The notes under the pieces are model-generated. The model worked only from the letters and a program-made list of their open reading frames with translations. It had not been told where the DNA came from and did not search any database. A stretch of 64,000 bases of DNA from CANLBN01 sp050633525 (lineage in GTDB: Bacteria; Pseudomonadota; Gammaproteobacteria; Pseudomonadales; Cellvibrionaceae), in NCBI GenBank assembly GCA_050633525.1, contig JBOEGR010000045.1, positions 1 through 64,000 of the forward strand, given 5' to 3'. A program made the position numbers and the translations under genes. Positions 33,360 through 43,041 of the stretch are shown in pieces. Each line of letters begins with the position of its first letter. The first letter of the stretch is position 1.

Positions 33360-34459
33360 GCCTATTGCCACAGATTAATCCTTACAATGCACTAGAAGAA
33401 ATTGCCGAACTTAATTCAAAGTTAGTGGAAGGAGCTAAAAAACTTTCTTCCATTAAAGATAGCGAAGTCCACATTGGGACAACCAGTAAAAACTGTGTCT
33501 TTCAACAAGACAAAGTATCGCTCTATCATTATGAAAAGCGATCTGAGCAAAAGGTCCAAACACCGGTCATCGTAGTATATGGCTTGATTGGTCGCTACAC
33601 CATGGCTGACCTGCAAGAGGATCGTTCTCTGATACGTAACATGCTCGACAAAGGGGTTGATATTTACGCCGTAGACTGGGGTAGCCCGACAAGAGCCGAT
33701 CGCTGGTTACAACTGGAAGACTATATCAATGGCTATCTGCATGAGTGTGTCGAGTTTGTAAAGAAAGAGCACAATGTCGACAAAGTAAACATTCTCGGTA
33801 TCTGTGAAGGCGGTGTGTTTTCTATTTGTTATTCAGCCCTGCACCCAAAAAATGTCAAGAATTTGATCACCAGTATTACGCCAGTCGATTTTCATGGTGA
33901 CCAACGCGATGAAAAAATCGAACATGGTTACATCAATTTGTGGACACGTAATCTAGAATCCAAAGATATTGATTTAATGGTTAACGCTTGTGGCAATATG
34001 CCTGGGGAATTAATGGGCATGGTCTTTCAATTAATGACGCCGTTAAAGTCGTTAACAAAATACAATATTGACCTATTAGATATTGCCTGCGATGAAAAGA
34101 AGCTAATGAATTTCTTACGCATGGAAAAGTGGCTAGCTGACCGTCCGGATCATCCCGGCGAAGCTGCCAAACAATGGTTCAAAGACCTCTATCAAGATAA
34201 CAAGCTCATTCAAAACCAATTTGAGCTCGATGGTAAGAAAGTAGACCTTTCTAAAATAACGATACCCGTGCTCAATATTTATGCGTTAAATGATCACATC
34301 ATTCCCCCTGAATGCTCAATGGCACTAAAACAGTGCGTTAGCAGTGAGGATTATTCAGACTTACCCCTACCTGGTGGTCATGTTGGTGTCTTTGTTAGTG
34401 GTAAATCTCAAGGAATATTAGGAAAAGGCATTGTAGATTGGCTTGAACAACGAGATTAA
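33356..34459 (+). CDS. phaC: Class III PHA synthase PhaC
   Basis: This 367-residue enzyme polymerises (R)-3-hydroxyacyl-CoA. The alpha/beta hydrolase triad is visible: Cys150 in GICEGG (the synthase lipase-like box), Asp313 in NDHIIPP and His342 in GGHVG, matching the class III enzyme of Allochromatium. It begins with a TTG at 33356, supported by AAGGAG eight bases upstream, and the start overlaps the TGA of phaE (TTGA). Such overlap points to translational coupling and equal output of both subunits. Confidence 0.95.
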   Translation: MSLLPQINPYNALEEIAELNSKLVEGAKKLSSIKDSEVHIGTTSKNCVFQQDKVSLYHYEKRSEQKVQTPVIVVYGLIGRYTMADLQEDRSLIRNMLDKGVDIYAVDWGSPTRADRWLQLEDYINGYLHECVEFVKKEHNVDKVNILGICEGGVFSICYSALHPKNVKNLITSITPVDFHGDQRDEKIEHGYINLWTRNLESKDIDLMVNACGNMPGELMGMVFQLMTPLKSLTKYNIDLLDIACDEKKLMNFLRMEKWLADRPDHPGEAAKQWFKDLYQDNKLIQNQFELDGKKVDLSKITIPVLNIYALNDHIIPPECSMALKQCVSSEDYSDLPLPGGHVGVFVSGKSQGILGKGIVDWLEQRD

Positions 34460-34555
34460 TTTTTTTGTCCTTAAAAAACATAAGCATTTCATCTCGTTTT
34501 CAGTAATAATTGGAGAAAATAACAAACAACCATTCCTCATAGGTAAATCACTACT

Positions 34556-36550
34556 ATGAAAAACAAATTGGTTTCAGCAGAAGACGCCATCGCACTCATT
34601 GAAGATGGCGACACACTTTGCCTATCAGGCTTTGTCGGCACAGGCACACCCGAAGATTTAATCGCAGCTCTAGAGCAACGCTTTCTAGAAACAGGTTCAC
34701 CTAGAGACCTCACTCTAGTATTTGCAGCAGCCCCTGGGGATGGTGCAACCCGTGGTGCCAATCGACTGGGCCATGAAGGTCTACTCAAAAGAGTGATTGG
34801 AGGACACTGGTCATTAGTGCCTCAAATTGCCAAACTCGCGACTGAAAATAAAATCGAAGCCTATAATTTTCCAATGGGAACGATTACCCAACTATTCCGA
34901 GATATTGCAGCGCATCGTGGTGGCATTCTCACTAAAGTTGGTCTAGGCACTTTTGTTGACCCCAGAAATCAAGGTGGCAAATTAAATGATGTCACCACTG
35001 AAGACCTTGTTCAGTTGATGACGATTGATGGTGAAGAGTGGCTCTACTACAAAACATTTCCGATCGATGTCGCCTTTTTAAGAGGAACCACATCTGATCC
35101 AGCGGGTAATACGACACTAGAAAAAGAAGCATTGACTCTAGATAACCTCGCTATTGCAATGGCAACAAAAAACTCTAATGGCTTAGTCGTTGTTCAGACA
35201 GAACGGATTGCCGAAAGATCAACCCTCAACCCTAGGCTTGTTAAAATTCCTCGCGTAATGGTGGATTGTGTTGTCGTCGCAAAACCTGAAAACCACCATC
35301 AAACCTATGGCACGGTATACAACCCCGCATTCACCAGTGAAATTCGAGCAGAAATAGATGACATGGAAGCCTTAGGCATGAATGAGCGTAAAATTATTGC
35401 GCGGCGTTGTGCTTATGAACTGCCTATGGGCGGTTTAGTTAACCTAGGTATTGGTATGCCTGAAGGTATTTCTGCCGTTGCTAACGAAGAAAAAGTATTA
35501 AACTTTATTACCTTAACAGCAGAACCCGGAGTGATTGGCGGCTTCCCTCAAAGCGGTTTGGACTTTGGTTGCTCTGTTAACATGGATGCCTTGTTAGACC
35601 AAAATCAACAGTTTGATTTTTATGACGGCGGAGGTTTAGACCTTGCTGCACTCGGTCTAGCACAAGTCGACCAATTTGGTCACGTGAACGTCAGCAAGTT
35701 CGGACCAAAGATTGCTGGCGCCGGTGGTTTTATTAATATTAGTCAAAATGCACGTAAATTAGTATTTGCAGGTACGTTTACGGTTGGCGGCCTTAAAATT
35801 GAAGTAGTTGACGGCGTTCTTAATATTCTCCAAGAAGGAAGGACACGTAAGTTTATCAATAATGTGGAACAAATTACCTTTAATGGTAAATTGGCCGCTA
35901 TACATGAAAAACCCGTTTATTATGTGACCGAGCGCTGTGTATTTAAGCTTCGTTTTAATGGTTTAGAATTAACAGAAGTTGCTCCGGGTATTGATATCGA
36001 AAAAGATATACTCGCACACATGGATTTCAAGCCTATTATTAACAGGCCACGAACAATGGATAGAGCTATTTTCTTTGAAGAGCCAATGCAGCTTAGTGAG
36101 TTATTACTGGAGCGAGAATTAACAGAACGCATTAGCTATGACCGTGAACGCAATACGGCCTTCCTTAACTTAGAAGGTTATCAAATTCGAACCAAAGACG
36201 ATGTGAATCGTATTGATCATGTTGTTGAAGAGTTATTTCATAGTGTAGGCAACCGCTTTGCTATGGTAGTAAATTACGATGGTGTTTATATTGACCCACT
36301 CGTTATGGATTACCATGCCGAAAGAATTGTACATGTTGAAGAAGAATTTTATACCAGCTGCACACGCTATTCTGGTGGTGCATTCTTGCGGATGAAATTA
36401 GGTAAGGCTCTCGAAAAACGTAAAGTAGCGCCGCACCTATTTGAATCTGACAAACAAGCCCGTAAAGCCCTGTCTAAATACTTGGAAGAATTGGCAGAGA
36501 AAGAGGCTGGAACCGATGACAACGTGGTTCCTATTACAGGGAAATCTTGA
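34556..36550 (+). CDS. Acyl-CoA:acetate/3-ketoacid CoA-transferase with C-terminal extension
   Basis: This is a 664-residue family I CoA-transferase, related to propionate/acetate CoA-transferases (Pct/YdiF). The two fused alpha and beta halves are visible: LCLSGFVGTGTPEDLI at the start and LVNLGIGMPEGISAVANEE in the middle. The catalytic Glu is about residue 323 (TAEPGVIGG). Usual members have about 520 residues; here about 140 more follow (from about residue 520), with no recognised motif. Placed in the PHA cluster, it may supply hydroxyacyl-CoA or recover CoA. Substrate is uncertain. Confidence 0.88.
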   Translation: MKNKLVSAEDAIALIEDGDTLCLSGFVGTGTPEDLIAALEQRFLETGSPRDLTLVFAAAPGDGATRGANRLGHEGLLKRVIGGHWSLVPQIAKLATENKIEAYNFPMGTITQLFRDIAAHRGGILTKVGLGTFVDPRNQGGKLNDVTTEDLVQLMTIDGEEWLYYKTFPIDVAFLRGTTSDPAGNTTLEKEALTLDNLAIAMATKNSNGLVVVQTERIAERSTLNPRLVKIPRVMVDCVVVAKPENHHQTYGTVYNPAFTSEIRAEIDDMEALGMNERKIIARRCAYELPMGGLVNLGIGMPEGISAVANEEKVLNFITLTAEPGVIGGFPQSGLDFGCSVNMDALLDQNQQFDFYDGGGLDLAALGLAQVDQFGHVNVSKFGPKIAGAGGFINISQNARKLVFAGTFTVGGLKIEVVDGVLNILQEGRTRKFINNVEQITFNGKLAAIHEKPVYYVTERCVFKLRFNGLELTEVAPGIDIEKDILAHMDFKPIINRPRTMDRAIFFEEPMQLSELLLERELTERISYDRERNTAFLNLEGYQIRTKDDVNRIDHVVEELFHSVGNRFAMVVNYDGVYIDPLVMDYHAERIVHVEEEFYTSCTRYSGGAFLRMKLGKALEKRKVAPHLFESDKQARKALSKYLEELAEKEAGTDDNVVPITGKS

Positions 36551-36570
36551 CATTCCTATGCAATATTAAT

Positions 36571-36601
36571 ATTCGGAGAAAAAATAGTTTTCTCTCCGAA
36601 T
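36571..36601 (+). terminator. Hairpin after the CoA-transferase gene
   Basis: ATTCGGAGA (36571-36579) and TCTCCGAAT (36593-36601) form a 9-bp stem with a 13-base loop. No clear T-run follows, so it may be a weak terminator or an RNA-stability hairpin. Confidence 0.4.
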
Positions 36602-36687
36602 CCCTATTACATTATTCATAAACAGTTCCAACTATAAGAATAATATAAAAGCTAGTTTCGAAGTCATTATTTTGAAGGTACTTATAT

Positions 36688-37635
36688 ATGTTTCTTGACA
36701 CACTGTTAAAAGATTATAAAGTGAAAAGCGCTCAATTATTACGTGAGCGCTCATTTGTGGTAAATGACAACATGCAAAGAAGTAGAGACAACTATTACCT
36801 TGGTCTAAGCAACGAAGGCTTTCATCGTTTATATTACAGAGAGTGGGGAGACCCAGAAAACGAAAACACGATTGTTTGTGTACACGGCGTTACACGTATT
36901 TCTCACGATTTTGATGTATTAGCTAAAAAACTCAGTAAAAAATATCGTGTCGTCTGCCCAGATATCGTCGGGCGCGGTAATAGCGACTGGTTCGGCAATA
37001 AAGAAAATTATAACTTTGTTCAATATTGTGCCGATATTAATGCCTTAATTGCTCACTTGCGAGTGGATAAGGTTCATTATTTTGGAACATCAATGGGTGG
37101 CCTAATAGGTATGATACTCGCTGCTATGGCCCACACACCTCTAGAAAGCTTAATACTCAACGACGTTGGCCCTGATATTAAACGCACTGAACTTAGACGA
37201 ATGGGCGAGTACATCGGTAAAGCGCCTATCTTCCCGACCAAAAAAGAGTTATACGCTTATTGCAACGATATTTATCAAGGGTACGGCGATTTACTAACAG
37301 AAAACCAACTCAAAGAAATGGCCCGCTACAGTGCGTTCAAAACCGATGGGGGTTATCGAATGCATTACGACACAAAAGTGGGTGATGCATTTAGAAAAAA
37401 CTATTCTTTTTTCAACTTTGACCTTTGGAAATATTGGGATGAAATAGAATGTCCTATTTTGATTCTACGAGGTAGTGAATCTACTTTTTTCCCAAGAGAT
37501 GTAGCGGAGAAAATGGTTGAAAGAACCTCCGACGCAGAATTAGTAGAAATAGCTGGAGCAGGACACACGCCGCCACTAAAAACACCCGGAGAGATTAAAA
37601 CAATAGAATCTTTTTATCGAAAAATTATCGTTTAA
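36688..37635 (+). CDS. Alpha/beta hydrolase (possible PHA oligomer hydrolase)
   Basis: This is a 315-residue hydrolase with VCVHGVTRISHDFD (oxyanion region), GTSMGG (Ser nucleophile, about residue 141-146), Asp in LILRGSESTFFP and His in GAGHTPP. No signal peptide, so cytoplasmic. In the PHA cluster the likely task is release of 3-hydroxyacids from oligomers or an ester, but the fold alone does not show the substrate. It starts with an ATG preceded by GAAGGT about nine bases away and has about 140 bases to its upstream neighbour. Confidence 0.78.
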   Translation: MFLDTLLKDYKVKSAQLLRERSFVVNDNMQRSRDNYYLGLSNEGFHRLYYREWGDPENENTIVCVHGVTRISHDFDVLAKKLSKKYRVVCPDIVGRGNSDWFGNKENYNFVQYCADINALIAHLRVDKVHYFGTSMGGLIGMILAAMAHTPLESLILNDVGPDIKRTELRRMGEYIGKAPIFPTKKELYAYCNDIYQGYGDLLTENQLKEMARYSAFKTDGGYRMHYDTKVGDAFRKNYSFFNFDLWKYWDEIECPILILRGSESTFFPRDVAEKMVERTSDAELVEIAGAGHTPPLKTPGEIKTIESFYRKIIV

Positions 37636-37663
37636 AGAATCCCAAGTTTATTCAGAGCCTCCT

Positions 37664-38728
37664 TTAATTATCACCAAAGTCTAACCGGCAACTAGGCTGG
37701 TGATAGTCGGGTTCCCACTCTGACAAATCTAATGTGTCACGCTGCCCTATGTCATCAAAATTTTGATCCATCCATGACTTTATAGTTTCTCGTCCTAATT
37801 TATGTAACTTGGTTAAAAATGGCCACGATGTATCGTATTTAGTAAATGCGCTATATGCAGACATCTCTTGTTCGGCGTGGACTAAATGTAAATGCTTTCC
37901 ATATGCAGCATTTTCACTTAATTCATCCGCCTCGATTAAACGTTCGATTTGCGCAATATGTCGAATTTCACGAGATAAGCTGGAGTTAAATGCAACGGTT
38001 TCCATACGCTCACTTATTTCTAAGGGCGATGTCGGTATTTTATCAATGTGAAGAGGATTAACTTGAACAATGAGAATATCATTGGCGGCATGATCTCTTG
38101 CCAAGGGCTCTAAAGCGGGGTTTCCCATATAACCCCCATCCCAAAAATGTTCGCCATCAATTTCAACGGCTTTATGTACTTTAGGTAAACAGCTAGATGC
38201 TAATAGCGCATCTACCGATAGCTCTTCATTCGTAAAAATTCTTAATTTATTATTTAATACATTGGTAGCGCTCACAAATAAGCGTACGCCCTCACAATTA
38301 TAATTTAACTTATCGAAATTTATATTTTCCGCTAATAAGTCCCGCAAGAAATGAATATTAAATGGATTATTCTGATACGGTGAAGTAAATGCAAAAACAG
38401 GAAAAGCCCACGATAAAAACTGGCTCCATTGTTCAGCCATAGCTGAGGTGCCTGAATAATTGTAAGGGCAATAAACACCATGATCACTCATAGCTTTCCA
38501 TAAATCATGCAGGCTCTGACGAGCGGCATCAATGTCACCACCCGTGTAATCGTTTGCTATTGCAGCCGCATTAAGTGCACCTGCACTAGTGCCGCTAATC
38601 GCTTCAATTTTTAATCGCCCATCTTCAAGAATATAGTCCAGCACCCCCCAAGTAAAAGCACCGTGAGCACCACCTCCCTGTAAAGCTAAATGAATCGGTT
38701 TTTGCTTCACATTTTTACGTTTAGCCAT
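37664..38728 (-). CDS. Patatin-like phospholipase
   Basis: This is a 354-residue patatin/RssA-type lipid hydrolase. It has the oxyanion loop LQGGGAHGAFTWG, the Ser in GTSAGA (about residue 47) and the Asp in DGGYMGNP (about 185-190), which form the catalytic dyad. It is convergent with the hydrolase gene, 28 bases between stops. Patatin-like genes occur next to PHA genes in several bacteria; a role in granule or membrane lipid turnover is possible. The start at 38728 follows a likely upstream ribosome site (GAGAGT). Confidence 0.85.
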   Translation of the reverse strand: MAKRKNVKQKPIHLALQGGGAHGAFTWGVLDYILEDGRLKIEAISGTSAGALNAAAIANDYTGGDIDAARQSLHDLWKAMSDHGVYCPYNYSGTSAMAEQWSQFLSWAFPVFAFTSPYQNNPFNIHFLRDLLAENINFDKLNYNCEGVRLFVSATNVLNNKLRIFTNEELSVDALLASSCLPKVHKAVEIDGEHFWDGGYMGNPALEPLARDHAANDILIVQVNPLHIDKIPTSPLEISERMETVAFNSSLSREIRHIAQIERLIEADELSENAAYGKHLHLVHAEQEMSAYSAFTKYDTSWPFLTKLHKLGRETIKSWMDQNFDDIGQRDTLDLSEWEPDYHQPSCRLDFGDN

Positions 38729-39340
38729 TATTACTCTCTATATATTCATTGTATATTCATTAAGGTCGCGAACTGTATATACTCGCAGCATAAAAGCCCA
38801 TTATAAAATCAGTTTAGCACTAGTGGCTTAACACCACACGATAACGTGCCATGCACGTCAATAATGGCCAAAACAGCACTAGCGCAGAGATTATGATCAC
38901 CATCGATACATTGGCAGCAGAACAAAAACACCCAGAAGCCAGCCCAAGCCCTCTCGCGGCCTTACCTATCAAGTGCTTAACGTCACGCCCTAGATCAATC
39001 AAGACCGGCAAGCTGACTCCCTGAAACTAAAGAAGTAACAGGCCACAAAAACAAATATAGCTGCATTGCAACAATTACAGAGAGCAAACCAAGCACCAAT
39101 AAATCGCTATACTCACTTTTTGACAACTTAAGAAAAATTTTACTTAAATCTAAAAGCAGCTATGCTTATTACTACCTTTTTTGCACTATAAAGTGATTTT
39201 ATAGGCACTATCTCATAATAGAGCGTTAACAAATTGTGCTGTAAGTAGTAGAATTAAGCATTATTTTTGTGCACATCACTCGATGCCAATAATTATCTCT
39301 CGACCCCTATACAGATTACCTCAATACAAAGGAAACCCAA
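38729..39340. other. Intergenic region with a PhaR-like site
   Basis: About 610 bases between divergent genes hold no certain gene. A 63-codon minus-strand frame (38820-39011) has a hydrophobic stretch but no ribosome site. The promoter of the acetolactate synthase-like gene should be near 39240-39310. Confidence 0.5.
39060..39073. promoter_or_regulatory. Candidate second PhaR site
   Basis: GCTGCATTGCAACA is identical to 30657-30670 in the phaP promoter. It lies between the patatin gene (332 bases away) and the acetolactate synthase-like gene (267 bases away). Confidence 0.5.
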
Positions 39341-40993
39341 ATGCAGGCCTCTGATTTATTTGTAAAATGCCTTGAAGAAGAAGGCATCGAATACATATTC
39401 GGTGTTCCCGGCGAAGAAAATGCCGACTTTATGATGTCTCTAGAAAAATCGGATAAGATCAGATTTATTCTTACCCGCCATGAGCAAGGCGCCGCATTTA
39501 TGGCTGAAATTTATGGTCGACTGACCGGGAACCCAGCAGGCTGTTTAGGTACGCTAGGCCCAGGATCAACAAACCTGATTACCGGCGTTGCTGATTCCAA
39601 TATGGATCGTGCTCCGATGCTAGTGCTCACGGGCCAAGGCGCTTCCACTCGCCTACATAAAGAATCCCACCAAGTCATGGATGTTGTCGAAATGTTCAGT
39701 GCGGTAACCAAGTGGGCAACCACCGTATGGCACCCTGACAACATTCCTGAAATTGTTCGTAAAGCAGTACGTGTTGCTCGTACTGAGAAGCCAGGGGCAA
39801 CGCATATTGAGTTACCCGAAGATATTGCTAAGCTGCCTTCGAAAAAGGCACCGCTCAAAGTACATAAATTCTTGCGCTCGGTACCCGACCCAGAAATTAT
39901 TGATATCGCCTACGAGCGTATCAAAAAAGCCAAACGTCCTATTATTCTTGCCGGTAATGGTTGTATCCGTCGCCGCGCGAGTGAGCAATTACGACTATTG
40001 TGCGAAAAAACGGGTATCGGTGTCATGAGCACCTTTATGGCAAAAGGTTGTGTCGATATGGATGCTGACTACTGCATGTATACCGTCGGTCTTGGCGCCA
40101 AAGATATTCCTTCATGCGCTATTGATAACTCAGACCTGATTATTGCTATTGGCTTTGATATGGTCGAGTATCATCCAAAACTGTGGAATGATGGCAATCA
40201 AACCGAAGTCATGCACATCGATTTCTTACCTGCCGAGATTGATGAAGATTATCACCCAAGAACTGAAATTGTTGGTGATATCGCCCACGCTCTTGAAATG
40301 CTAAATGAAAAGATCGACAGTCACGGTGGCTTCGATCATGATTTCAGCGTTCAACGTAGCACACGCGAAATGATGACAAAAGAACTCGCTATTCATAAAG
40401 ATGATAGCGGCAATGGCCCAATACGCCCTCAAAAAGCCCTGTGGGACGCGCGTCAAGTGTTAGGACCTCACGATATTTTACTATCGGATGTAGGTGCTCA
40501 CAAAATGTGGATTGCTCGTCATTATCATTGTCATGAACCTAACACATGCCTGATTCCTAATGGTTTCTGCTCAATGGGTTTTGCTCTACCTGGCGCGGTT
40601 GCAGCTAGCTTGGTTTACCCCGATCGTCGTATCTTAGCGATTTGTGGTGATGGTGGTTTTATGATGAACGGCCAAGAAATGGAAACAGCTTATCGCCTGA
40701 AAAGTAACATTACCGTCATGGTTTGGGAAGATGGCGGCTATGGCTTGATTAGCTGGAAACAAGAAAATGAATTCGATCGCAGTACTGACCTTGCCTTCAC
40801 CAACCCTGATTGGCTACAGCTGGCTAAAGCGTTTAACTGGAATGGCCATCTTGTCACTGAAGCAGAAAAGCTAGAAGAAACACTAGAAAAGACCTTCAAT
40901 GAAGAAGGCCCAAGCTTGTTAGTCATACCCATTGATTACAATGAAAATAAATTACTAACAAAACGCTTTAAAGAACTGACCTGTACTATCTAA
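39341..40993 (+). CDS. Acetolactate synthase large subunit-like ThDP enzyme
   Basis: This is a 550-residue ThDP-dependent enzyme. It has the PYR domain with RHEQGAAFMAEIYGRLTG (Glu that activates thiamine), GTLGPGSTNLITGVADS, a central domain and the PP domain with GDGGFMMNGQEMETAYRLKSNITVMVWEDGGYG (ThDP/Mg motif). It is close to the catabolic acetolactate synthase group; without a regulatory small-subunit gene nearby it is more likely a catabolic or non-biosynthetic form. Reaction: two pyruvate to acetolactate and CO2, but a related ThDP reaction is possible. A terminator follows. Confidence 0.82.
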   Translation: MQASDLFVKCLEEEGIEYIFGVPGEENADFMMSLEKSDKIRFILTRHEQGAAFMAEIYGRLTGNPAGCLGTLGPGSTNLITGVADSNMDRAPMLVLTGQGASTRLHKESHQVMDVVEMFSAVTKWATTVWHPDNIPEIVRKAVRVARTEKPGATHIELPEDIAKLPSKKAPLKVHKFLRSVPDPEIIDIAYERIKKAKRPIILAGNGCIRRRASEQLRLLCEKTGIGVMSTFMAKGCVDMDADYCMYTVGLGAKDIPSCAIDNSDLIIAIGFDMVEYHPKLWNDGNQTEVMHIDFLPAEIDEDYHPRTEIVGDIAHALEMLNEKIDSHGGFDHDFSVQRSTREMMTKELAIHKDDSGNGPIRPQKALWDARQVLGPHDILLSDVGAHKMWIARHYHCHEPNTCLIPNGFCSMGFALPGAVAASLVYPDRRILAICGDGGFMMNGQEMETAYRLKSNITVMVWEDGGYGLISWKQENEFDRSTDLAFTNPDWLQLAKAFNWNGHLVTEAEKLEETLEKTFNEEGPSLLVIPIDYNENKLLTKRFKELTCTI

Positions 40994-41040
40994 GCGCTTT
41001 AGACCTAAGCTTTTAATTAAGCTTAGCTAAAAGTAATCTA

Positions 41041-41067
41041 AAAGGCACCTTATTAGGTGCCTTTTTT
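41041..41067 (+). terminator. Rho-independent terminator
   Basis: AAAGGCACC (41041-41049) and GGTGCCTTT with further T residues (41056-41067) form a 9-bp stem with a six-base loop, closing the acetolactate synthase-like gene. Confidence 0.92.
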
Positions 41068-41192
41068 ATGTTCACTACATAGGCATTGTGTATACACTTT
41101 TAGGAGACACAATCCATATGACATTTTTCATTAAACCTTTTATCATGACAGCTATATAAGGAACTTCTGAATAAGTGGCTATCAACACCAAT

Positions 41193-42263
41193 ATGAAAAC
41201 GACAACATTATTCATCCTAACATTACTTTACTCTTTTACTGCTTCGGCGCAAATAGAAGCACCAACAGAGCCGATGATTGTAGGCACTATAGAGCGCCCC
41301 CCCTTCTCAACTCAGCTAGCAGACGACAGCTGGAGTGGATTTTCAATTGAAATTTTGGAGGCTATTAGTCAACGTACTGGGATTGATTACCGGCTGCAAA
41401 AAGAAACCGTTTTTGCCGATATGTTAAAACATGTCAAAGAAGGTAGCACTCAAATGGCTGCCGCGAATATCTCTGTTACCTCATCCCGAGAAGCCGTTAT
41501 GGATTTCTCACAACCTATTTATGTCACTGGCCTACAAATACTCACACGTGCAGATTATCAAAAAATTAATTATTGGAAAATTATTTGGGAATCCGGCATT
41601 CTACTATTTTTAGGCGGTGCATTATTAGTACTGTTAATCGTTGCACATCTTATGTGGTTTTTCGAACGCGGCGAAGATGCAAAACACGACTACTTTAGAG
41701 ATGAATACTTTGGTGGAATTTGGGATGCCTTTTGGTGGGCATTTGTTATTTGTACCATGGGTGGTTTTGAAAAAGAGCGCCCAGAACATGTGATTGGTCG
41801 TGTTATCGCCGTATTCTGGATACTAGCTAGCTTATTCTTTATCTCTACCTTGACGGCAAAAATAACCTCAGCATTGACGGTAGCCGAATTAAGTACTGGT
41901 ATTAGTAGTTATGAAGATTTACGCGGTAAAAAGATAGGAGCAGCAAAGGGCACTACCATTAGTGAATTTCTCGACAAGCAAAATATTAATTACATTGAGT
42001 TTGATGATTTTTTAGAATCGTTAAATGCATTAGAAAGTGCTAAAGTTGATGCTATTATCGGTGATGCTGCAGTGAGTCGTTATTACGCCCGCAATGAGGG
42101 AGAAGGAAAAGTCAGTATTGCAGGTGATATTTTTGCAAAAAGTAATATCGCTTTTCTTTTCTCTGAAAACTCGCCTTATTTTGAAAAAATAAATACCACT
42201 CTCATCAACATGCAAGAAGACGGCAGCTTTGACAAGCTTAGGCAAAAATACTTTGGGCAATAG
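41193..42263 (+). CDS. Glutamate-receptor-like ligand-gated ion channel
   Basis: This is a protein of about 356 residues. A signal peptide (ends ASAQ) is followed by a split type III solute-binding domain (EPMIVGTIERPPFSTQ, then LSTGISSYEDLRGKKIGAAKG). Between the halves lies a two-TM channel module: a first TM (LLFLGGALLVLLIVAHLMWF), a re-entrant loop (FGGIWDAFWWAFVICTMGGF) and a second TM with STLTAKITSALTV, the equivalent of the SYTANLAAF motif. This is the GluR0 plan, though the filter reads TMGG instead of TVGYG. I prefer the ATG at 41193 because it directly starts the signal peptide; a GTG at 41175 is possible. Confidence 0.82.
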   Translation: MKTTTLFILTLLYSFTASAQIEAPTEPMIVGTIERPPFSTQLADDSWSGFSIEILEAISQRTGIDYRLQKETVFADMLKHVKEGSTQMAAANISVTSSREAVMDFSQPIYVTGLQILTRADYQKINYWKIIWESGILLFLGGALLVLLIVAHLMWFFERGEDAKHDYFRDEYFGGIWDAFWWAFVICTMGGFEKERPEHVIGRVIAVFWILASLFFISTLTAKITSALTVAELSTGISSYEDLRGKKIGAAKGTTISEFLDKQNINYIEFDDFLESLNALESAKVDAIIGDAAVSRYYARNEGEGKVSIAGDIFAKSNIAFLFSENSPYFEKINTTLINMQEDGSFDKLRQKYFGQ

Positions 42264-42333
42264 AGCTTGAGCAACCAAAATGACAATCGACAATATATGG
42301 CTAATAATGTAATGCAAAAAAATAGAGATGATA

Positions 42334-43041
42334 ATGTCTCCTTTTTTTGAAGCCATTCGCCAAACGGTCGAACTTATCATGCATGCTGACTCTCAGCTAT
42401 TGAGCATTATTGTATTATCGTTTCGCGTCAGCTTATCGGCACTGTTGATCGGTCTATTGATTGGCTTGCCCATTGCCATGGCTTTAGCTGTCTATTCTTT
42501 TCCCGGTAAAAAAGTAGTACACCTCATCGTCGATACGATGATGGCACTCCCCCCCGTTGTTGTTGGTTTAATCGTTTATCTCTTGCTATCCCAAAGTAGT
42601 CCATTAGGTATACTGGGTTTGCTTTACACGCCAACCGCCATGATTATTGCACAAGCCTTACTGATTACACCGATTATTATTGCTTTGTCTCTCCCACATA
42701 TTAGACAAAAATGGGTTTACCTAAAAGACCAGCTCCACATGTTAGGCTACCGCCCCATACATTGCTTCGGGATATTATTACGCGAGGCAAAATTTGGGTT
42801 GATTACGGTCATACTCGCCGCGTTTGGGCGCGCCATTTCAGAAATAGGGGCAGTAATGATTGTGGGTGGCAATATTGAAAATCATACAAGGGTCATGACG
42901 ACCAGTATTGCCTCGGAAACTCAACAGGGCAATTTAATACTAGCGCTGGCCTTAGGCATAATATTAATTTTTATCGCGCTACTATTAAATAGCTTAGTTC
43001 ACCTCTTTAAGCACCGCTTTACTCGGCAACAAGCGCTATGA
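42334..43041 (+). CDS. tupB: Tungstate ABC transporter permease TupB
   Basis: This is a permease of about 235 residues with five or six membrane segments and the cytoplasmic EAA-type loop GRAISEIGAVMIVGGNI typical of tungstate/molybdate importers. I prefer the ATG at 42334, as AGAG lies six bases upstream; the ATG at 42328 is too near. It overlaps tupC by four bases. Together with TupC and TupA it would import tungstate or molybdate for the cofactor genes downstream. Confidence 0.87.
   Translation: MSPFFEAIRQTVELIMHADSQLLSIIVLSFRVSLSALLIGLLIGLPIAMALAVYSFPGKKVVHLIVDTMMALPPVVVGLIVYLLLSQSSPLGILGLLYTPTAMIIAQALLITPIIIALSLPHIRQKWVYLKDQLHMLGYRPIHCFGILLREAKFGLITVILAAFGRAISEIGAVMIVGGNIENHTRVMTTSIASETQQGNLILALALGIILIFIALLLNSLVHLFKHRFTRQQAL

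Noticed and set aside
38820..39011. Small membrane protein on the minus strand
   Set aside because: It has a hydrophobic stretch but no ribosome site and no supporting context.
42264..42333. Moco or tungsten riboswitch before tupB
   Set aside because: The gap is only about 70 bases and shows no complex conserved fold.
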